From Marinimicrobium koreense (GTDB taxonomy: Bacteria > Pseudomonadota > Gammaproteobacteria > Pseudomonadales > Cellvibrionaceae), in the NCBI RefSeq assembly GCF_003762925.1, contig NZ_RJUK01000003.1, positions 1 through 64,000 of the forward strand: DNA of 64,000 nucleotides, given 5' to 3'. Below are positions 1 to 9,087 of this stretch, one piece after another. Position 1 is the stretch's first letter; every line of letters starts with the position of its first letter. Under the pieces are notes generated by a model. That model was not told where the DNA came from. It saw nothing but the letters and a program-made list of their open reading frames with translations, and did no database searches. The position numbers and the translations under genes are program-made.

Positions 1-7
1 CTTTCAT
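1..7 (-). CDS. 5' end of an unidentified gene leaving the left edge
   Basis: Only the first two codons are visible on the minus strand (ATG AAA G), beginning at position 7. They are called because a strong ribosome-binding site, GGAGGG at about 15-20, lies 7 bases before the ATG. The gene follows nasA on the same strand after a 380-base gap, so it may belong to nitrate assimilation, but nothing in the visible sequence identifies it. The start is likely; the product is unknown. Confidence 0.5.
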
Positions 8-386
8 TTTCTTACCCTCCACTGTGGCTTAGTCACTTAAGACTAGCCGACTAGAGAGGGGCGTCCATCTCATTATTTGTATATCGCGCATGCGCAATAT
101 CCCTCCGAGCATTCACTCGAAGAGCTTTTCGCAACTATCTGATATTCGGGTATTTTCATGCTGAACATCCAAGTTGTCAGGGTGAAAAAGCGTGCATGCG
201 CGTTTTTCTGACGGGCAGTGCGCGTTAATTTACTGCCCGGTTTGGTAATGCATTGAATTTATTGTCTTTTTTATAAGCCACGGTGTGTAAACGAGCGTGC
301 TCGGTTTACAAAGTGTGCCCGATTTTGGCTCGGCTGCCAATATACTGTATGGATTGATCAGAATTTAACCTTCCCTGGCTTTAAGT
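8..386. other. Intergenic region downstream of nasA
   Basis: No gene is supported here. There are two inverted repeats: CGGGCAGT at 212-219 with ACTGCCCG at 232-239, and GTAAAC at 287-292 with GTTTAC at 304-309 enclosing a GAGC/GCTC inner stem. Neither is followed by a T-run on the minus strand, so they are weak terminator candidates. A short palindrome GCGCATGCGC lies at 86-95. A promoter for the gene leaving the left edge probably lies here, but I cannot pick one out. Confidence 0.4.
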
Positions 387-3092
387 TCAGGCTGCCTCGT
401 GCGCACGCTCCCTGGCAATAATCTGCTCCAGCTCCGGCAGGCAGGAGCCGCAGCCGGTGCCGGCGGTGGTTTCGGCGCTGAGGGCGTCGACGGTGTCGAT
501 GCCTTTTTCGCGGATGGCGTTGCACAGGGTGTTGTAGCCCACCTGTTTGCAGGCGCACACCAGTTTGCCCTGGCTGTGTTGCTGGTCCGGCTTGCCGCTT
601 AACAGGGCGCGCATGGCGGTAGCGGCGAAGTCGCCTTCGAGCAGGTCGCCGAGCCAACTGAAATCCCGGGTGCCGAACTGTTTGGCGACGGAGAAGGCAA
701 TGTACAGTTGGCCCTCGCGCACAAAGGCGCGCCGGAATTCGCCGCGCTCGGGGTGGCCGAAGGCGAGCTGTTGGTCCCCTTGCTGGCACAGGCTCTGGAG
801 TTGTTTATCCAGGTCGGCGGGGTGCTGTTCGCTGGCGATACGATAGAGGTAGCCGCCGTTGACCCGACGCATGGCCCAGTAGTCGGCGTCCAGTTCGGGC
901 AGTGGGGTTCGGCTGACCAGCAGGGCTTCGGCCTGTTCGTACCAGGGGTGGACCTGAACCGGGGTGTATTTGTTTTCCGGCTGGCCGGATGTGGGGTCGA
1001 CGTATTCACCTACCAGGGCGGCCACCCGCGCGCGGCTGGCGTGCACGTCATTCCAGTGCATGGGCATGAAGACTTCACCCAGGTTGACCTGGTCGGTGAG
1101 CTGCACGCGCACCCGCGCCTGGCCCTGTCGGCTGGTGACGTCCGCGAGAGCACCATCTTTCAATTGGTAGCGCCCGGCATCCTTGGGGTGAATGCTGATA
1201 AACGGCTCCGGCAGGTGGCCGCACAGGCGCGAGGCCAGGCCGGTGCGGGTCATGCTGTGCCATTGGTCGCGGATGCGGCCGGTGTTCAGGGTCAGCGGGT
1301 AGTGGCTATCCACCTGGGTGGCCGGTGCGCGATAGCGTACCGACACGAACCGCCCCCGGCCGGAGGGGGTAAAGAACACACCATCGCCAAACAGGCGCTG
1401 GTCGCCATCGGGCAACGGGGCTTTCGTCGGCAGCGGCCATTGCCGCGGCGGCAGGCTGTCGTAGTCGTTCAGGGTCAAGTGACTATAGTGACCCAGATCG
1501 AGATCCCGGGTGCCATTATTGTCGGTGGCCGTCAGGCGGGCGTATTCGCTGAACACTTCGGCTTCGCTGGCGTAGTCGAAGGCGCGCCCGTAGCCCATCT
1601 GTTTGGCCACGGCGGCGATGATCCACCAGTCCGGCCTTGCTTCCCCCAAGGGCGGCAGCAAGGCCCGTTGGCGTGAGATGCGCCGTTCGGAGTTGGTGAC
1701 GGTGCCGGATTTTTCGGCCCAGCCGGCGGCGGGCAATAGCACGTCGGCCAGGCGCGTGGTGTCGGTGTCTTCAATACAGTCGGACACCACTACCAACGGA
1801 CAGTCCTTCAAGGCCTGCTTGACTTTGTCGGCGTTAGGCAGACTCATGACCGGGTTGGTGGCCATGATCCAGATGGCTTTGATTTTACCGGAGGCGACGG
1901 CGTCGAACATGTCCACGGCTTTCAGGCCGGGACGGGTGGCTAGGTTGTCCGCTTTCCAGAAGTCCCGCACCAGTTGCCAATGCTCCGGATGGTCGAACTC
2001 CATATGGGCCGCCAGGGTGTTCGCCAGCCCGCCGACTTCACGCCCACCCATGGCATTGGGCTGGCCGGTGACGGAGAACGGCCCCATGCCCGGTCGACCG
2101 ATACGGCCGGTGGCCAAATGGCAATTGATGATGGCATTGACCTTGTCGGTGCCGGCGGTGGATTGGTTTACCCCCTGGGAGTAAACGGTGACGGTTTTCT
2201 CGGTCTGGGCGTACCACTGAAAAAAGGTTTCCAACTGATAGTCGGCCACGCCGAGTTGTTCGGCCAGCACCGGGCGCTGACCAGCGTCTTCCATGGCGGC
2301 CACCAGGGCTTCGGTAAAATGCTCGGTATGGGCCTGGACAAAGTCTTCGTCAATAGCGTTGTGTTGGGCCAGATAACTGAGCAGACCATTGAACAACGCC
2401 ACATCAGTACCCGGGTGAATGGGCAGATGCAGGTCGGCGATATCGCAGGTGTCGGTTCGGCGCGGGTCGATCACCACCACCTTCATATGAGGGCGCTGCT
2501 GTTTGGCGGCCTTGATGCGCTGGAACAATACCGGGTGGCACCAAGCGAGATTGGAGCCGGTGAGCACGATCATGTCCGCCTGTTCCAGATCGGTGTAGCA
2601 GCCCGGCACCGTATCGCTGCCAAAGGCGCGCTTGTGCCCGGCCACGCTGGAGGACATGCACAAGCGGGAATTGGTGTCGATATTGCCGCTGCCGATAAAG
2701 CCCTTCATCAACTTGTTGGCCAGATAGTAGTCTTCGGTCAACAGTTGCCCGGACACATAGAAGGCCACCGAGTCCGGGCCGTGCTCGACAATGGTATCCA
2801 CAAAACCCTGAGCCACGGTCTGCAGCGCGTGATTCCAACTCGTCTGTTCGCCGTGCACTTTCGGGTGGAGCAGTCGACCGGTGTCCACCAGGGTCTCCCC
2901 CAGCGCCAGGCCTTTGGAGCAGAGCCGCCCCAGGTTGGCCGGATGGGTCTCGTCTCCCTCGATCAACACCTTCCGTTCCTCGGTATTCACCGTGGCCTTT
3001 ATGCCACAGCCAACACCACAGTAGGCACAGGTGGTCTGTACCGTGGACTCGGCTTGGGCGGTGGGAATGGGTTCGTACCGATGAACTGTCAT
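387..3092 (-). CDS. nasA: Assimilatory nitrate reductase catalytic subunit
   Basis: This 901-residue cytoplasmic molybdopterin enzyme reduces nitrate to nitrite for nitrogen assimilation. The N-terminus carries the [4Fe-4S] ligands C22, C25, C29 and C58 (CxxCxxxC then a distant Cys), typical of the NasA/NarB/Nap family. The molybdopterin oxidoreductase and dinucleotide-binding domains follow to about residue 740. The C-terminus adds a BFD-like [2Fe-2S] domain with C846, C848, C881 and C884, which places it with proteobacterial NasA rather than periplasmic NapA. There is no Tat signal. The ATG has AGG ten bases upstream. The gene is divergent from cobA-nirBD, which handles the nitrite it makes, and a sigma-54-like promoter lies about 50 bases upstream. 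Confidence in function is high. Confidence 0.95.
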   Translation of the reverse strand: MTVHRYEPIPTAQAESTVQTTCAYCGVGCGIKATVNTEERKVLIEGDETHPANLGRLCSKGLALGETLVDTGRLLHPKVHGEQTSWNHALQTVAQGFVDTIVEHGPDSVAFYVSGQLLTEDYYLANKLMKGFIGSGNIDTNSRLCMSSSVAGHKRAFGSDTVPGCYTDLEQADMIVLTGSNLAWCHPVLFQRIKAAKQQRPHMKVVVIDPRRTDTCDIADLHLPIHPGTDVALFNGLLSYLAQHNAIDEDFVQAHTEHFTEALVAAMEDAGQRPVLAEQLGVADYQLETFFQWYAQTEKTVTVYSQGVNQSTAGTDKVNAIINCHLATGRIGRPGMGPFSVTGQPNAMGGREVGGLANTLAAHMEFDHPEHWQLVRDFWKADNLATRPGLKAVDMFDAVASGKIKAIWIMATNPVMSLPNADKVKQALKDCPLVVVSDCIEDTDTTRLADVLLPAAGWAEKSGTVTNSERRISRQRALLPPLGEARPDWWIIAAVAKQMGYGRAFDYASEAEVFSEYARLTATDNNGTRDLDLGHYSHLTLNDYDSLPPRQWPLPTKAPLPDGDQRLFGDGVFFTPSGRGRFVSVRYRAPATQVDSHYPLTLNTGRIRDQWHSMTRTGLASRLCGHLPEPFISIHPKDAGRYQLKDGALADVTSRQGQARVRVQLTDQVNLGEVFMPMHWNDVHASRARVAALVGEYVDPTSGQPENKYTPVQVHPWYEQAEALLVSRTPLPELDADYWAMRRVNGGYLYRIASEQHPADLDKQLQSLCQQGDQQLAFGHPERGEFRRAFVREGQLYIAFSVAKQFGTRDFSWLGDLLEGDFAATAMRALLSGKPDQQHSQGKLVCACKQVGYNTLCNAIREKGIDTVDALSAETTAGTGCGSCLPELEQIIARERAHEAA

Positions 3093-3143
3093 GGATCAAC
3101 CTGCAATATAGAAAGTGTTTGTTGTCATCACGCCTTCAAGCAC

Positions 3144-3159
3144 TGCAATCGCCACGCCA
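3144..3159 (-). promoter_or_regulatory. Sigma-54-like promoter of nasA
   Basis: On the minus strand the sequence reads TGGCGT-N5-TTGCA, with the -24 GG and -12 GC exactly 12 bases apart. It deviates from TGGCAC only at the last two bases of the -24 box. Predicted transcription start is near 3133, leaving a leader of about 40 bases before the nasA ATG. Confidence 0.55.
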
Positions 3160-3274
3160 ATTTCATTTCCTGCCATTAAATGTCGGTCGTTCGGCCGAAT
3201 TCACCTCAGTTCACGCACTCATTCCAACGAAAAATCTGCAAGAGCACCGGGATAGCGCACTACGCACCACCACT

Positions 3275-3291
3275 TGCACACTTTCAACGCA
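3275..3291. promoter_or_regulatory. Weak NtrC-like half-conserved box
   Basis: TGCACA-N5-AACGCA resembles the NtrC consensus TGCACY-N5-RGTGCA, with a good left arm and a poor right arm. It lies between the two divergent sigma-54-type promoters, so it could serve as an enhancer site for either. On its own it would not be convincing. Confidence 0.3.
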
Positions 3292-3340
3292 AATTGTTCA
3301 TCGCCCGCCTGCACCGTTTTGCATTATTTCAGCGCACCTT

Positions 3341-3357
3341 TGCACGGCCGTGGTGCT
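3341..3357. promoter_or_regulatory. NtrC-like enhancer box
   Basis: TGCACG-N5-GGTGCT fits the dyad TGCACY-N5-RGTGCA at nearly every conserved position. It lies about 110 bases upstream of the cobA -24 element and about 180 from the nasA -24 element, both normal distances for a looping NtrC enhancer. This suggests control by nitrogen limitation. Confidence 0.5.
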
Positions 3358-3467
3358 CGTTTCGCGTGAACTTGTAACGTATAAAAATCCCGCGCTGCAG
3401 AATGTGTGCCCGCTAAGCGCATGAAAAATAAGGGGTTATAAACTTTTTCATGGGGTTTGTCAGTGAA

Positions 3468-3483
3468 TGGCACTGTCTTTGCT
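3468..3483 (+). promoter_or_regulatory. Sigma-54 promoter of cobA-nirBD
   Basis: TGGCAC-N5-TTGCT is a perfect -24/-12 element with the GG and GC 12 bases apart. The predicted transcription start is near 3494, about 36 bases before the cobA ATG. It faces away from nasA. Together with the upstream NtrC-like box it makes nitrogen-starvation control likely. Confidence 0.75.
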
Positions 3484-3529
3484 CTAGCCCAACCATGCAT
3501 TCGTAAAATGATTTTTCAGGGCAACCGTT

Positions 3530-4360
3530 ATGAACTCCATGAACATTGAACCATTGATTCCCTCGTCCAAGCCGACCCGCTCGACTCCCGCATCAACCGG
3601 GAAAGTATGGCTTGTGGGTGCCGGTCCCGGCGATGCCGAGTTGCTGACCCTGAAAGCGCTGCGCGCAATTGAAAGCGCGGACATCATTTTTTACGACCAG
3701 TTGGTGAGTGCGGATATTCGCGCGCTGTTTCCGAGCGGCACCCCCGCACTTTATGTCGGCAAGTCGAAAAATCATCACAGCATTGCGCAGGACGATCTGA
3801 ATCAGCGCCTGGTGGACCAGGCACTGATGGGCAAAACCGTATGCCGCATTAAGGGCGGCGACCCCTTCGTGTTTGGTCGCGGTGGTGAGGAACTGATGAC
3901 CCTGCGCCAGGCAGGTGTGAACGCCGAGGTGGTACCGGGTATTACCGCCGCCTCCGGTTGCAGCAGCAGCGCCCATATGCCCTTGACCCATCGCGGTGTA
4001 TCCCAGGGCTGCACCCTGGTGACCGGCCACGGCGAAACCGAAGTGACCGCCAATTGGCAGGCGCTGGCGCAGTTGAATCACACCCTGGTGTTTTATATGG
4101 GCGTGAGCCGATCGGAAGAGATTGCCGGGCAATTGATGACCCACGGTTTGAGTGGCGATACGCCCGCCGCGTTTATTGAAAACGGATGCCGGGCGAATCA
4201 GCGGGTGTTGACCACCACGTTGCACGAGTTGGCCGAGACCGCCGAGCGCGACGCGGTGCAATCCCCGGCGTTGATTGTGGTGGGGGATGTGGTGCGGTTG
4301 GCGGACCAGTTGGCGCCGGAGCAGTTTTTGAGTGAGGCGCAGCAGCGGTCGATTGCGTAG
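3530..4360 (+). CDS. cobA: Uroporphyrinogen-III C-methyltransferase (SUMT)
   Basis: This 276-residue enzyme transfers two methyl groups from S-adenosylmethionine to uroporphyrinogen III, giving precorrin-2, the precursor of siroheme. The tetrapyrrole methylase signature is clear: GAGPGD near residue 25, a KGGDPFVFGRGGEE stretch near residue 105, and VVPGITAASG shortly after. The protein has only the SUMT domain, without the CysG oxidase/chelatase half. It is the first gene of the nirBD operon, and the NirB encoded next needs siroheme. A second in-frame ATG lies three codons downstream of the chosen start. The leader before the SUMT domain is about 20 residues. Confidence 0.93.
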   Translation: MNSMNIEPLIPSSKPTRSTPASTGKVWLVGAGPGDAELLTLKALRAIESADIIFYDQLVSADIRALFPSGTPALYVGKSKNHHSIAQDDLNQRLVDQALMGKTVCRIKGGDPFVFGRGGEELMTLRQAGVNAEVVPGITAASGCSSSAHMPLTHRGVSQGCTLVTGHGETEVTANWQALAQLNHTLVFYMGVSRSEEIAGQLMTHGLSGDTPAAFIENGCRANQRVLTTTLHELAETAERDAVQSPALIVVGDVVRLADQLAPEQFLSEAQQRSIA

Positions 4361-4431
4361 GCCGAAGGCCGTCATCCACCAATACCGGTAAAACCGGAAT
4401 CAGAATTTTGAGTTTAGTCAGGAGTGGTTTT

Positions 4432-6975
4432 ATGAAACAGCGCATTATTGTGGTCGGCAACGGCATGGTCGGGCATAAGTTTATCGACACTTTATTGAGT
4501 GTGGAGAACGCCGGTGATTACGAGATCATCACCTTTTCCGAAGAGCCGCGCCTGGCCTATGACCGGGTCAAGCTGAGCAGCTACTTTGACGGCTCCACAG
4601 TCGAGGATCTGGCGCTGACCACCGAGGACGATTACCGCGAGCGCGGCGTGGTGTACACCCTGAACGATAAGGTGGTGAGCATCCAGCCGGACGAGCAGAC
4701 GGTGACCACAGCGAGCGGCCGTACCGAGGCCTATGACAAACTGGTGTTGGCCACGGGCTCCTATCCGTTTGTGCCGCCCATTCCCGGCGGGGATCAGGAT
4801 CACTGCCTGGTGTACCGCACCATTGAAGACCTGGAAGCCATTACCGCCTCGGCCCAGAACAGTCAGGTGGGCGCGGTCATCGGCGGCGGTCTGCTCGGCC
4901 TGGAAGCGGCCAATGCGCTCAAGAACCTGGGACTGAAAACCCACGTGCTGGAATTTTCCAATGGTCTGATGGCCCGTCAGTTGGATGAAGGCGGCGGCCA
5001 ACTGCTGTGCCGGAAAATCGAAAAACTGGGTGTAAGTGTGCACACCGGCAAGAACACCAAGGAAATTATCGAAGGTGATGAGTGCCGCTTCCGGATGAAC
5101 TTCGCCGATGGCTCACACCTGGAAACCGATATGGTGATTTTCTCCGCCGGTATTCGCCCGCGGGATGAACTCGCCAAGCAGGCGGGCCTGGCAATGGGTG
5201 AACGCGGCGGCATCGCCATCAATAACCACTGCCAGACCTCGGCGGACAACGTCTACGCCATTGGCGAATGTGCCCTGTGGAACAACCAGATTTTCGGCCT
5301 GGTGGCCCCGGGTTACCAGATGGCCAAAATTGCCGTTGAGCATATTCAGGGCCGCGCCGAGCAATCCTTCACCGGCGCCGACATGAGCACCAAGCTTAAA
5401 CTGCTCGGCGTGGACGTGGGCAGTGTCGGCGATGCCCTGGCAATGACACCCGGCGCCCAGAGCTATACCTACAGCGACGGTGTGGCCGAAGTGTACAAAC
5501 GCCTGATCGTCTCCGAAGACGGCAAGAAACTGCTGGGGGCGGTATTGGTGGGCGACACCGACGCCTACGGCACGCTGCAACAGATCTGCGTAAACGGGAT
5601 GGACCTGCCCGCTTCACCGGAGCAGTTGATTCTGCCCGCCACCGACGGCGAGGCACCGGTGGGCATGGGCGTGGATGCCCTGCCCGACACGGCCCAGATC
5701 TGCTCCTGCCACGACGTTACCAAAGGCTCGATTCGCGATGCGGTGCAGAATGGCTGTACCGATATGGGGGGCATCAAGTCCTGCACCGGCGCCGCCACCG
5801 GCTGTGGTGGTTGCGCGGCATTGACCAAGCAGGTGATGGACGCCGAGCTGAGCGCCCTGGGTGTGGAGGTGAACAACCACCTGTGCGAGCACTTCGAATA
5901 CAGCCGCCAGGAGCTGGCCGATATTGTACGCGTCAAACAGATCAAAACCTTTGATGAGCTGTTGGCGAGTCACGGTAAGGGCCTGGGCTGCGAAGTCTGT
6001 AAGCCCACGGTCGGGTCGATTCTCGCCTCCTTCTGGAACGATTACGTTCTGAAGGAAGAGCACCTGGGCCTGCAGGACACCAACGACATTTATCTGGGCA
6101 ATATGCAGAAGGACGGCACCTACTCCGTGGTGCCCCGAGTGGCCGGGGGCGAAATCACCCCGGAAAAACTGATCGTGCTCGGTGAGGTCGCGAAGGAGTT
6201 CAACCTGTACACCAAAATTACCGGTGGTCAGCGGGTGGACCTGTTCGGTGCGCAATTGCACCAGTTGCCGATCATCTGGAAAAAACTGATCGACGCCGGT
6301 TTTGAAACCGGCCACGCCTACGGGAAATCCGTGCGTACGGTGAAATCCTGTGTGGGCAGCACCTGGTGCCGATACGGGGTGCAGGACAGCGTGGATATGG
6401 CCATCGCCATCGAGAACCGCTACAAGGGCCTGCGCGCACCGCACAAAATCAAGTTTGCCGTATCCGGCTGCACCCGCGAATGCGCCGAAGCCCAATCGAA
6501 AGACATCGGCGTAATTGCCACGGAAAAAGGTTGGAACCTGTACGTCTGCGGCAACGGCGGCATGCGTCCGCGCCACGCGGACCTGTTCGCCACCGACCTG
6601 GACGACGATACGCTGATTCAGTACATCGACCGGATTCTGATGTTCTACATCCGCACCGCCGATCGCTTGCAGCGCACCTCGGTGTGGATGGAGAACCTGG
6701 AAGGCGGGCTGGATTACCTGAAAGAAGTGGTGATTGAAGACAAGCTGAATATCGGCCGGGAACTGGAAGATGACATGACCCGCAACCTGGCCAACTACCA
6801 GTGCGAGTGGAAGACCACCCTGGAAGATCCGGAAAAGCTCAAGCGCTTCCGCCACTTTATCAACAGTGACGAGATCGATGACAACCTCGCCTATGTGGCC
6901 GAGCGCGGTCAGCGTCGCCCTGCCACCGATGAGGAGCGCAAGAACCGCATCCCGTTGGTGGAAATCCGTTCCTGA
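4432..6975 (+). CDS. nirB: NAD(P)H nitrite reductase, large subunit
   Basis: NirB (847 residues) reduces nitrite to ammonium in the cytoplasm using NAD(P)H. The order is an FAD/NAD-binding oxidoreductase domain (about 1-310), a BFD-like [2Fe-2S] domain starting at C424 and C426, and a C-terminal nitrite/sulfite reductase domain. In the last, C640, C646, C680 and C684 (Cx5C and Cx3C) hold the siroheme-[4Fe-4S] centre. I start at the ATG at 4432 because AGGAG lies seven bases before it and the Rossmann fold begins at once; an in-frame TTG at 4408 lacks such a site. It lies between cobA and nirD, consistent with one nitrogen-controlled operon. Confidence 0.95.
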   Translation: MKQRIIVVGNGMVGHKFIDTLLSVENAGDYEIITFSEEPRLAYDRVKLSSYFDGSTVEDLALTTEDDYRERGVVYTLNDKVVSIQPDEQTVTTASGRTEAYDKLVLATGSYPFVPPIPGGDQDHCLVYRTIEDLEAITASAQNSQVGAVIGGGLLGLEAANALKNLGLKTHVLEFSNGLMARQLDEGGGQLLCRKIEKLGVSVHTGKNTKEIIEGDECRFRMNFADGSHLETDMVIFSAGIRPRDELAKQAGLAMGERGGIAINNHCQTSADNVYAIGECALWNNQIFGLVAPGYQMAKIAVEHIQGRAEQSFTGADMSTKLKLLGVDVGSVGDALAMTPGAQSYTYSDGVAEVYKRLIVSEDGKKLLGAVLVGDTDAYGTLQQICVNGMDLPASPEQLILPATDGEAPVGMGVDALPDTAQICSCHDVTKGSIRDAVQNGCTDMGGIKSCTGAATGCGGCAALTKQVMDAELSALGVEVNNHLCEHFEYSRQELADIVRVKQIKTFDELLASHGKGLGCEVCKPTVGSILASFWNDYVLKEEHLGLQDTNDIYLGNMQKDGTYSVVPRVAGGEITPEKLIVLGEVAKEFNLYTKITGGQRVDLFGAQLHQLPIIWKKLIDAGFETGHAYGKSVRTVKSCVGSTWCRYGVQDSVDMAIAIENRYKGLRAPHKIKFAVSGCTRECAEAQSKDIGVIATEKGWNLYVCGNGGMRPRHADLFATDLDDDTLIQYIDRILMFYIRTADRLQRTSVWMENLEGGLDYLKEVVIEDKLNIGRELEDDMTRNLANYQCEWKTTLEDPEKLKRFRHFINSDEIDDNLAYVAERGQRRPATDEERKNRIPLVEIRS

Positions 6976-7018
6976 AGTTTGTGCTCAATGACCGATTGCC
7001 TTTAAGGAGAACATCAAT

Positions 7019-7372
7019 ATGAATACCGCCGTCGCCAAGAAAGTGGAACAGACCTGGGTTGAGGTGTGCAGCAAATCCGACCTGCAACCCAACAGCGGCC
7101 TGTGTGCCCTGATCCATCAGAAACAGGTCGCGATTTTCTACAGCAAGACCCTCGATGAAGTCTTTGCCATCGGCAACTACGATCCGATTGGCCAAGCCAA
7201 CGTGCTGAGCCGGGGCATTATCGGTTCTCTGGGCGAGCGCACCGTGGTGGCCTCTCCGCTGTACAAGGAGCACTACGATCTACGCACCGGCGAGTGCCTG
7301 GAGTCCGACGCGCACTCGGTACCGGTGTACCCGGTTCGCGTGGAAAACGGCGTAGTGCACATTCAGATTTGA
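7019..7372 (+). CDS. nirD: NAD(P)H nitrite reductase, small subunit
   Basis: A 117-residue partner of NirB. It has the Rieske-like fold typical of NirD, but the CxH and CxxH iron ligands of true Rieske proteins are absent, as is normal for this family. AAGGAG sits about ten bases before the ATG, and only 43 bases separate it from nirB. A strong terminator follows at 7426-7453, so it closes the operon. Confidence 0.92.
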   Translation: MNTAVAKKVEQTWVEVCSKSDLQPNSGLCALIHQKQVAIFYSKTLDEVFAIGNYDPIGQANVLSRGIIGSLGERTVVASPLYKEHYDLRTGECLESDAHSVPVYPVRVENGVVHIQI

Positions 7373-7425
7373 CCCCCGTCTCTGCAAGAGCCGACTTCTT
7401 CATTGCTTCATGAAGTCGATCCTTT

Positions 7426-7453
7426 GGGGTGGCCCCGACCACCCCCTTTTTTT
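7426..7453 (+). terminator. Terminator of cobA-nirB-nirD
   Basis: GGGGTGG (7426-7432) pairs with CCACCCC (7439-7445) and is followed by a run of seven T. A second hairpin without a T-run (CGACTTC 7392-7398 with GAAGTCG 7412-7418) lies just before it. Confidence 0.85.
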
Positions 7454-7509
7454 GACCCATTGCCCCCACCTTGTCGTATAGTGTTTCCACAAGCCATTGT
7501 GGAGCGACT

Positions 7510-8157
7510 ATGACTTCTTCCCTGTACTTTGACCGCCCAAGCATCGACCAGATGGAAAAGCGCTACCGCGCGCAATTCATCAACTCCCTGGCGGGCTTCA
7601 AGAGCGCCAATCTGGTCGGCACTGTGGACCAGGACGGCCACCCAAATTTGGCAATCGTCAACTCGGTCATCCATTTGGGGGCCAATCCACCGCTGATGGG
7701 CATGGTGACGCGCCCGCGCACGGTAGAGCGGCACAGCGTGGAAAATATTCTGGACACCGGTTACTACACTCTGAATCAGGTGCATGGCGGCATGATCCGC
7801 CCGGCCCATCAGACCTCCGCTCGCTACCTGCGCGGGCAATCGGAATTCGATGCCACCGGGTTAAAACCAAGCTATCTTGAAGATCACCCGGCCCCCTATG
7901 TCGACGAGAGCCGCCTGAAGATCGGTTTGAAGCTGCTGGAGTGCAAACACCTGGAGTTCAACAACACCGATTTTATCGTCGGTGAAATCGTCGCAGTGCA
8001 TGTGGAGCCGAATGTGATTCAACCGGACGGCTACGTGGATATCGAAGCGTTGGACGCGGTGACCATTTCCGGGCTGGACAGCTACCATCGCACCGAGCGC
8101 CTGGAGCGGCTGGCCTACGCCAAGCCCGATCAACCTCCGCGCCCACTGGACGACTGA
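7510..8157 (+). CDS. Flavin-reductase-like FMN-binding protein
   Basis: A 215-residue protein of the flavin reductase-like (flavoredoxin, split-barrel FMN-binding) family. The family hallmark is visible around residues 30-75: a chain entering the barrel, the GTVDQDGHPN turn, then a PPLMGMVTRP-type segment. There is no signal peptide or cofactor domain beyond the barrel. The ATG at 7510 is preceded by GGAG. It stands alone between two terminators, so its substrate cannot be deduced. Family confidence is good; specific function is unknown. Confidence 0.75.
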   Translation: MTSSLYFDRPSIDQMEKRYRAQFINSLAGFKSANLVGTVDQDGHPNLAIVNSVIHLGANPPLMGMVTRPRTVERHSVENILDTGYYTLNQVHGGMIRPAHQTSARYLRGQSEFDATGLKPSYLEDHPAPYVDESRLKIGLKLLECKHLEFNNTDFIVGEIVAVHVEPNVIQPDGYVDIEALDAVTISGLDSYHRTERLERLAYAKPDQPPRPLDD

Positions 8158-8161
8158 GCAC

Positions 8162-8198
8162 AAAAAAACCGCCGGTCAACTACCCCGGCGGTTTTTTG
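8162..8198. terminator. Bidirectional terminator
   Basis: AACCGCCGG (8167-8175) pairs with CCGGCGGTT (8185-8193), flanked by an A-run on the left and a T-run on the right. It can terminate the flavin-reductase gene from the left and the LPMO gene from the right. Confidence 0.88.
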
Positions 8199-8220
8199 TT
8201 TCCTTACTGAAACGTCTCCG

Positions 8221-9087
8221 TTACTCGGTACAACCCCCCTGGTCGATCCAGACCGCCCATTCAGAGCTGTTGTCCGCCGGTACTTGTCCCTGAGTCCACC
8301 ACTTGGCTTCATACCGGTTGTCGTTGTAGCGCACCTGATCGTTTGCCAGATAGACGGCTTCCGAATCCCAGTTGGGAATACCGACGCAGGTATTGCCGCT
8401 GTCGGAAGAGCTGGAACTGCTGGACGAGGAGCTCGAAGAACTGGAGCTGCTTGAACTGCCGCCACTGAACTCCACATCCACACAGGCGTAGAAGGCTTCC
8501 GGGCTGTCGGAGCGCTGCCAGATGGCGTACACCACATGCTTGCCGGTGCGACTGGGCAGGCTGACGGTGTGGCTCGGGTAGGTCTCACCCGGCTTGGGGT
8601 CGGTTTCCATCAGGTATTCCAGGTCACTCCAGGCCAGCGGCTGGGTGGGGTCGTATCCCTCTTTGGTGATGTAGTAGCGATAGTACAGGGACTTGTGCGG
8701 GGCCGAGTTATACCAGGTAAAGGTCTGGGAGCCGGACACGGGCGTGGCCTCCCAGTCGGCACGCGCCAGATCCATGCCACCGAAGGTGCCGGGGTCACCG
8801 CCGCTGCACAGTTGCCCATCGGGTACGACTGACTGATGGTCGCCATCGGCCGCGCCCTGGCGAATGCCGTTCCAGTCGTAAATCTGCTGGGTGCCGCTTT
8901 CGGCAATGGCAGCCGCGCAGGCCGCGGAGCTCGGGTTCTGGCCCTGCTCCTTACAGTTCCAGATCCGGCTTTCCGGAGAGGTGATGGTCCCGTGGGCACT
9001 GGCCCACTGCGGAGCGGCCGCCGCCGCGAGAGTCAGGCACCCGACGCTGAATGCTTTGGTGAGATGGTTAAACCACTGAGTCTTCAT
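8221..9087 (-). CDS. Secreted AA10 lytic polysaccharide monooxygenase with chitin-binding module
   Basis: This 288-residue copper enzyme cleaves crystalline chitin or cellulose oxidatively outside the cell. A signal peptide ends after SA, leaving His32 as mature residue 1. With His131 it forms the copper histidine brace, and F199 occupies the usual axial position. The AA10 domain covers about 32-208, a poly-serine linker about 211-230, and a CBM5/12-type module with aromatic residues (NW, KWW, EWAVW) ends the protein. The linker uses mixed serine codons, so it is not a simple microsatellite. Poly-serine linkers are characteristic of Cellvibrio and Saccharophagus enzymes. The chitin-type module favours chitin, but AA10 substrate cannot be read from sequence alone. 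AAGGGG precedes the ATG. Confidence 0.93.
   Translation of the reverse strand: MKTQWFNHLTKAFSVGCLTLAAAAAPQWASAHGTITSPESRIWNCKEQGQNPSSAACAAAIAESGTQQIYDWNGIRQGAADGDHQSVVPDGQLCSGGDPGTFGGMDLARADWEATPVSGSQTFTWYNSAPHKSLYYRYYITKEGYDPTQPLAWSDLEYLMETDPKPGETYPSHTVSLPSRTGKHVVYAIWQRSDSPEAFYACVDVEFSGGSSSSSSSSSSSSSSSSSSDSGNTCVGIPNWDSEAVYLANDQVRYNDNRYEAKWWTQGQVPADNSSEWAVWIDQGGCTE

Noticed and set aside
708-1676. Long plus-strand open frame antisense to nasA
   Set aside because: GC-rich coding DNA leaves long open frames on the other strand. It has no ribosome-binding site or recognised domain, and nasA is certain.
1974-3179. 401-residue plus-strand frame antisense to nasA
   Set aside because: Gly/His/Val-rich composition typical of a reverse-frame shadow; it lies opposite a clear molybdoenzyme.
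5614-6855. 413-residue minus-strand frame opposite nirB
   Set aside because: Shadow of the nirB gene; no domain and no start signal.
8390-8455. Poly-serine stretch as a microsatellite or contingency repeat
   Set aside because: Serine codons are mixed, so slippage is unlikely; it is a normal protein linker.
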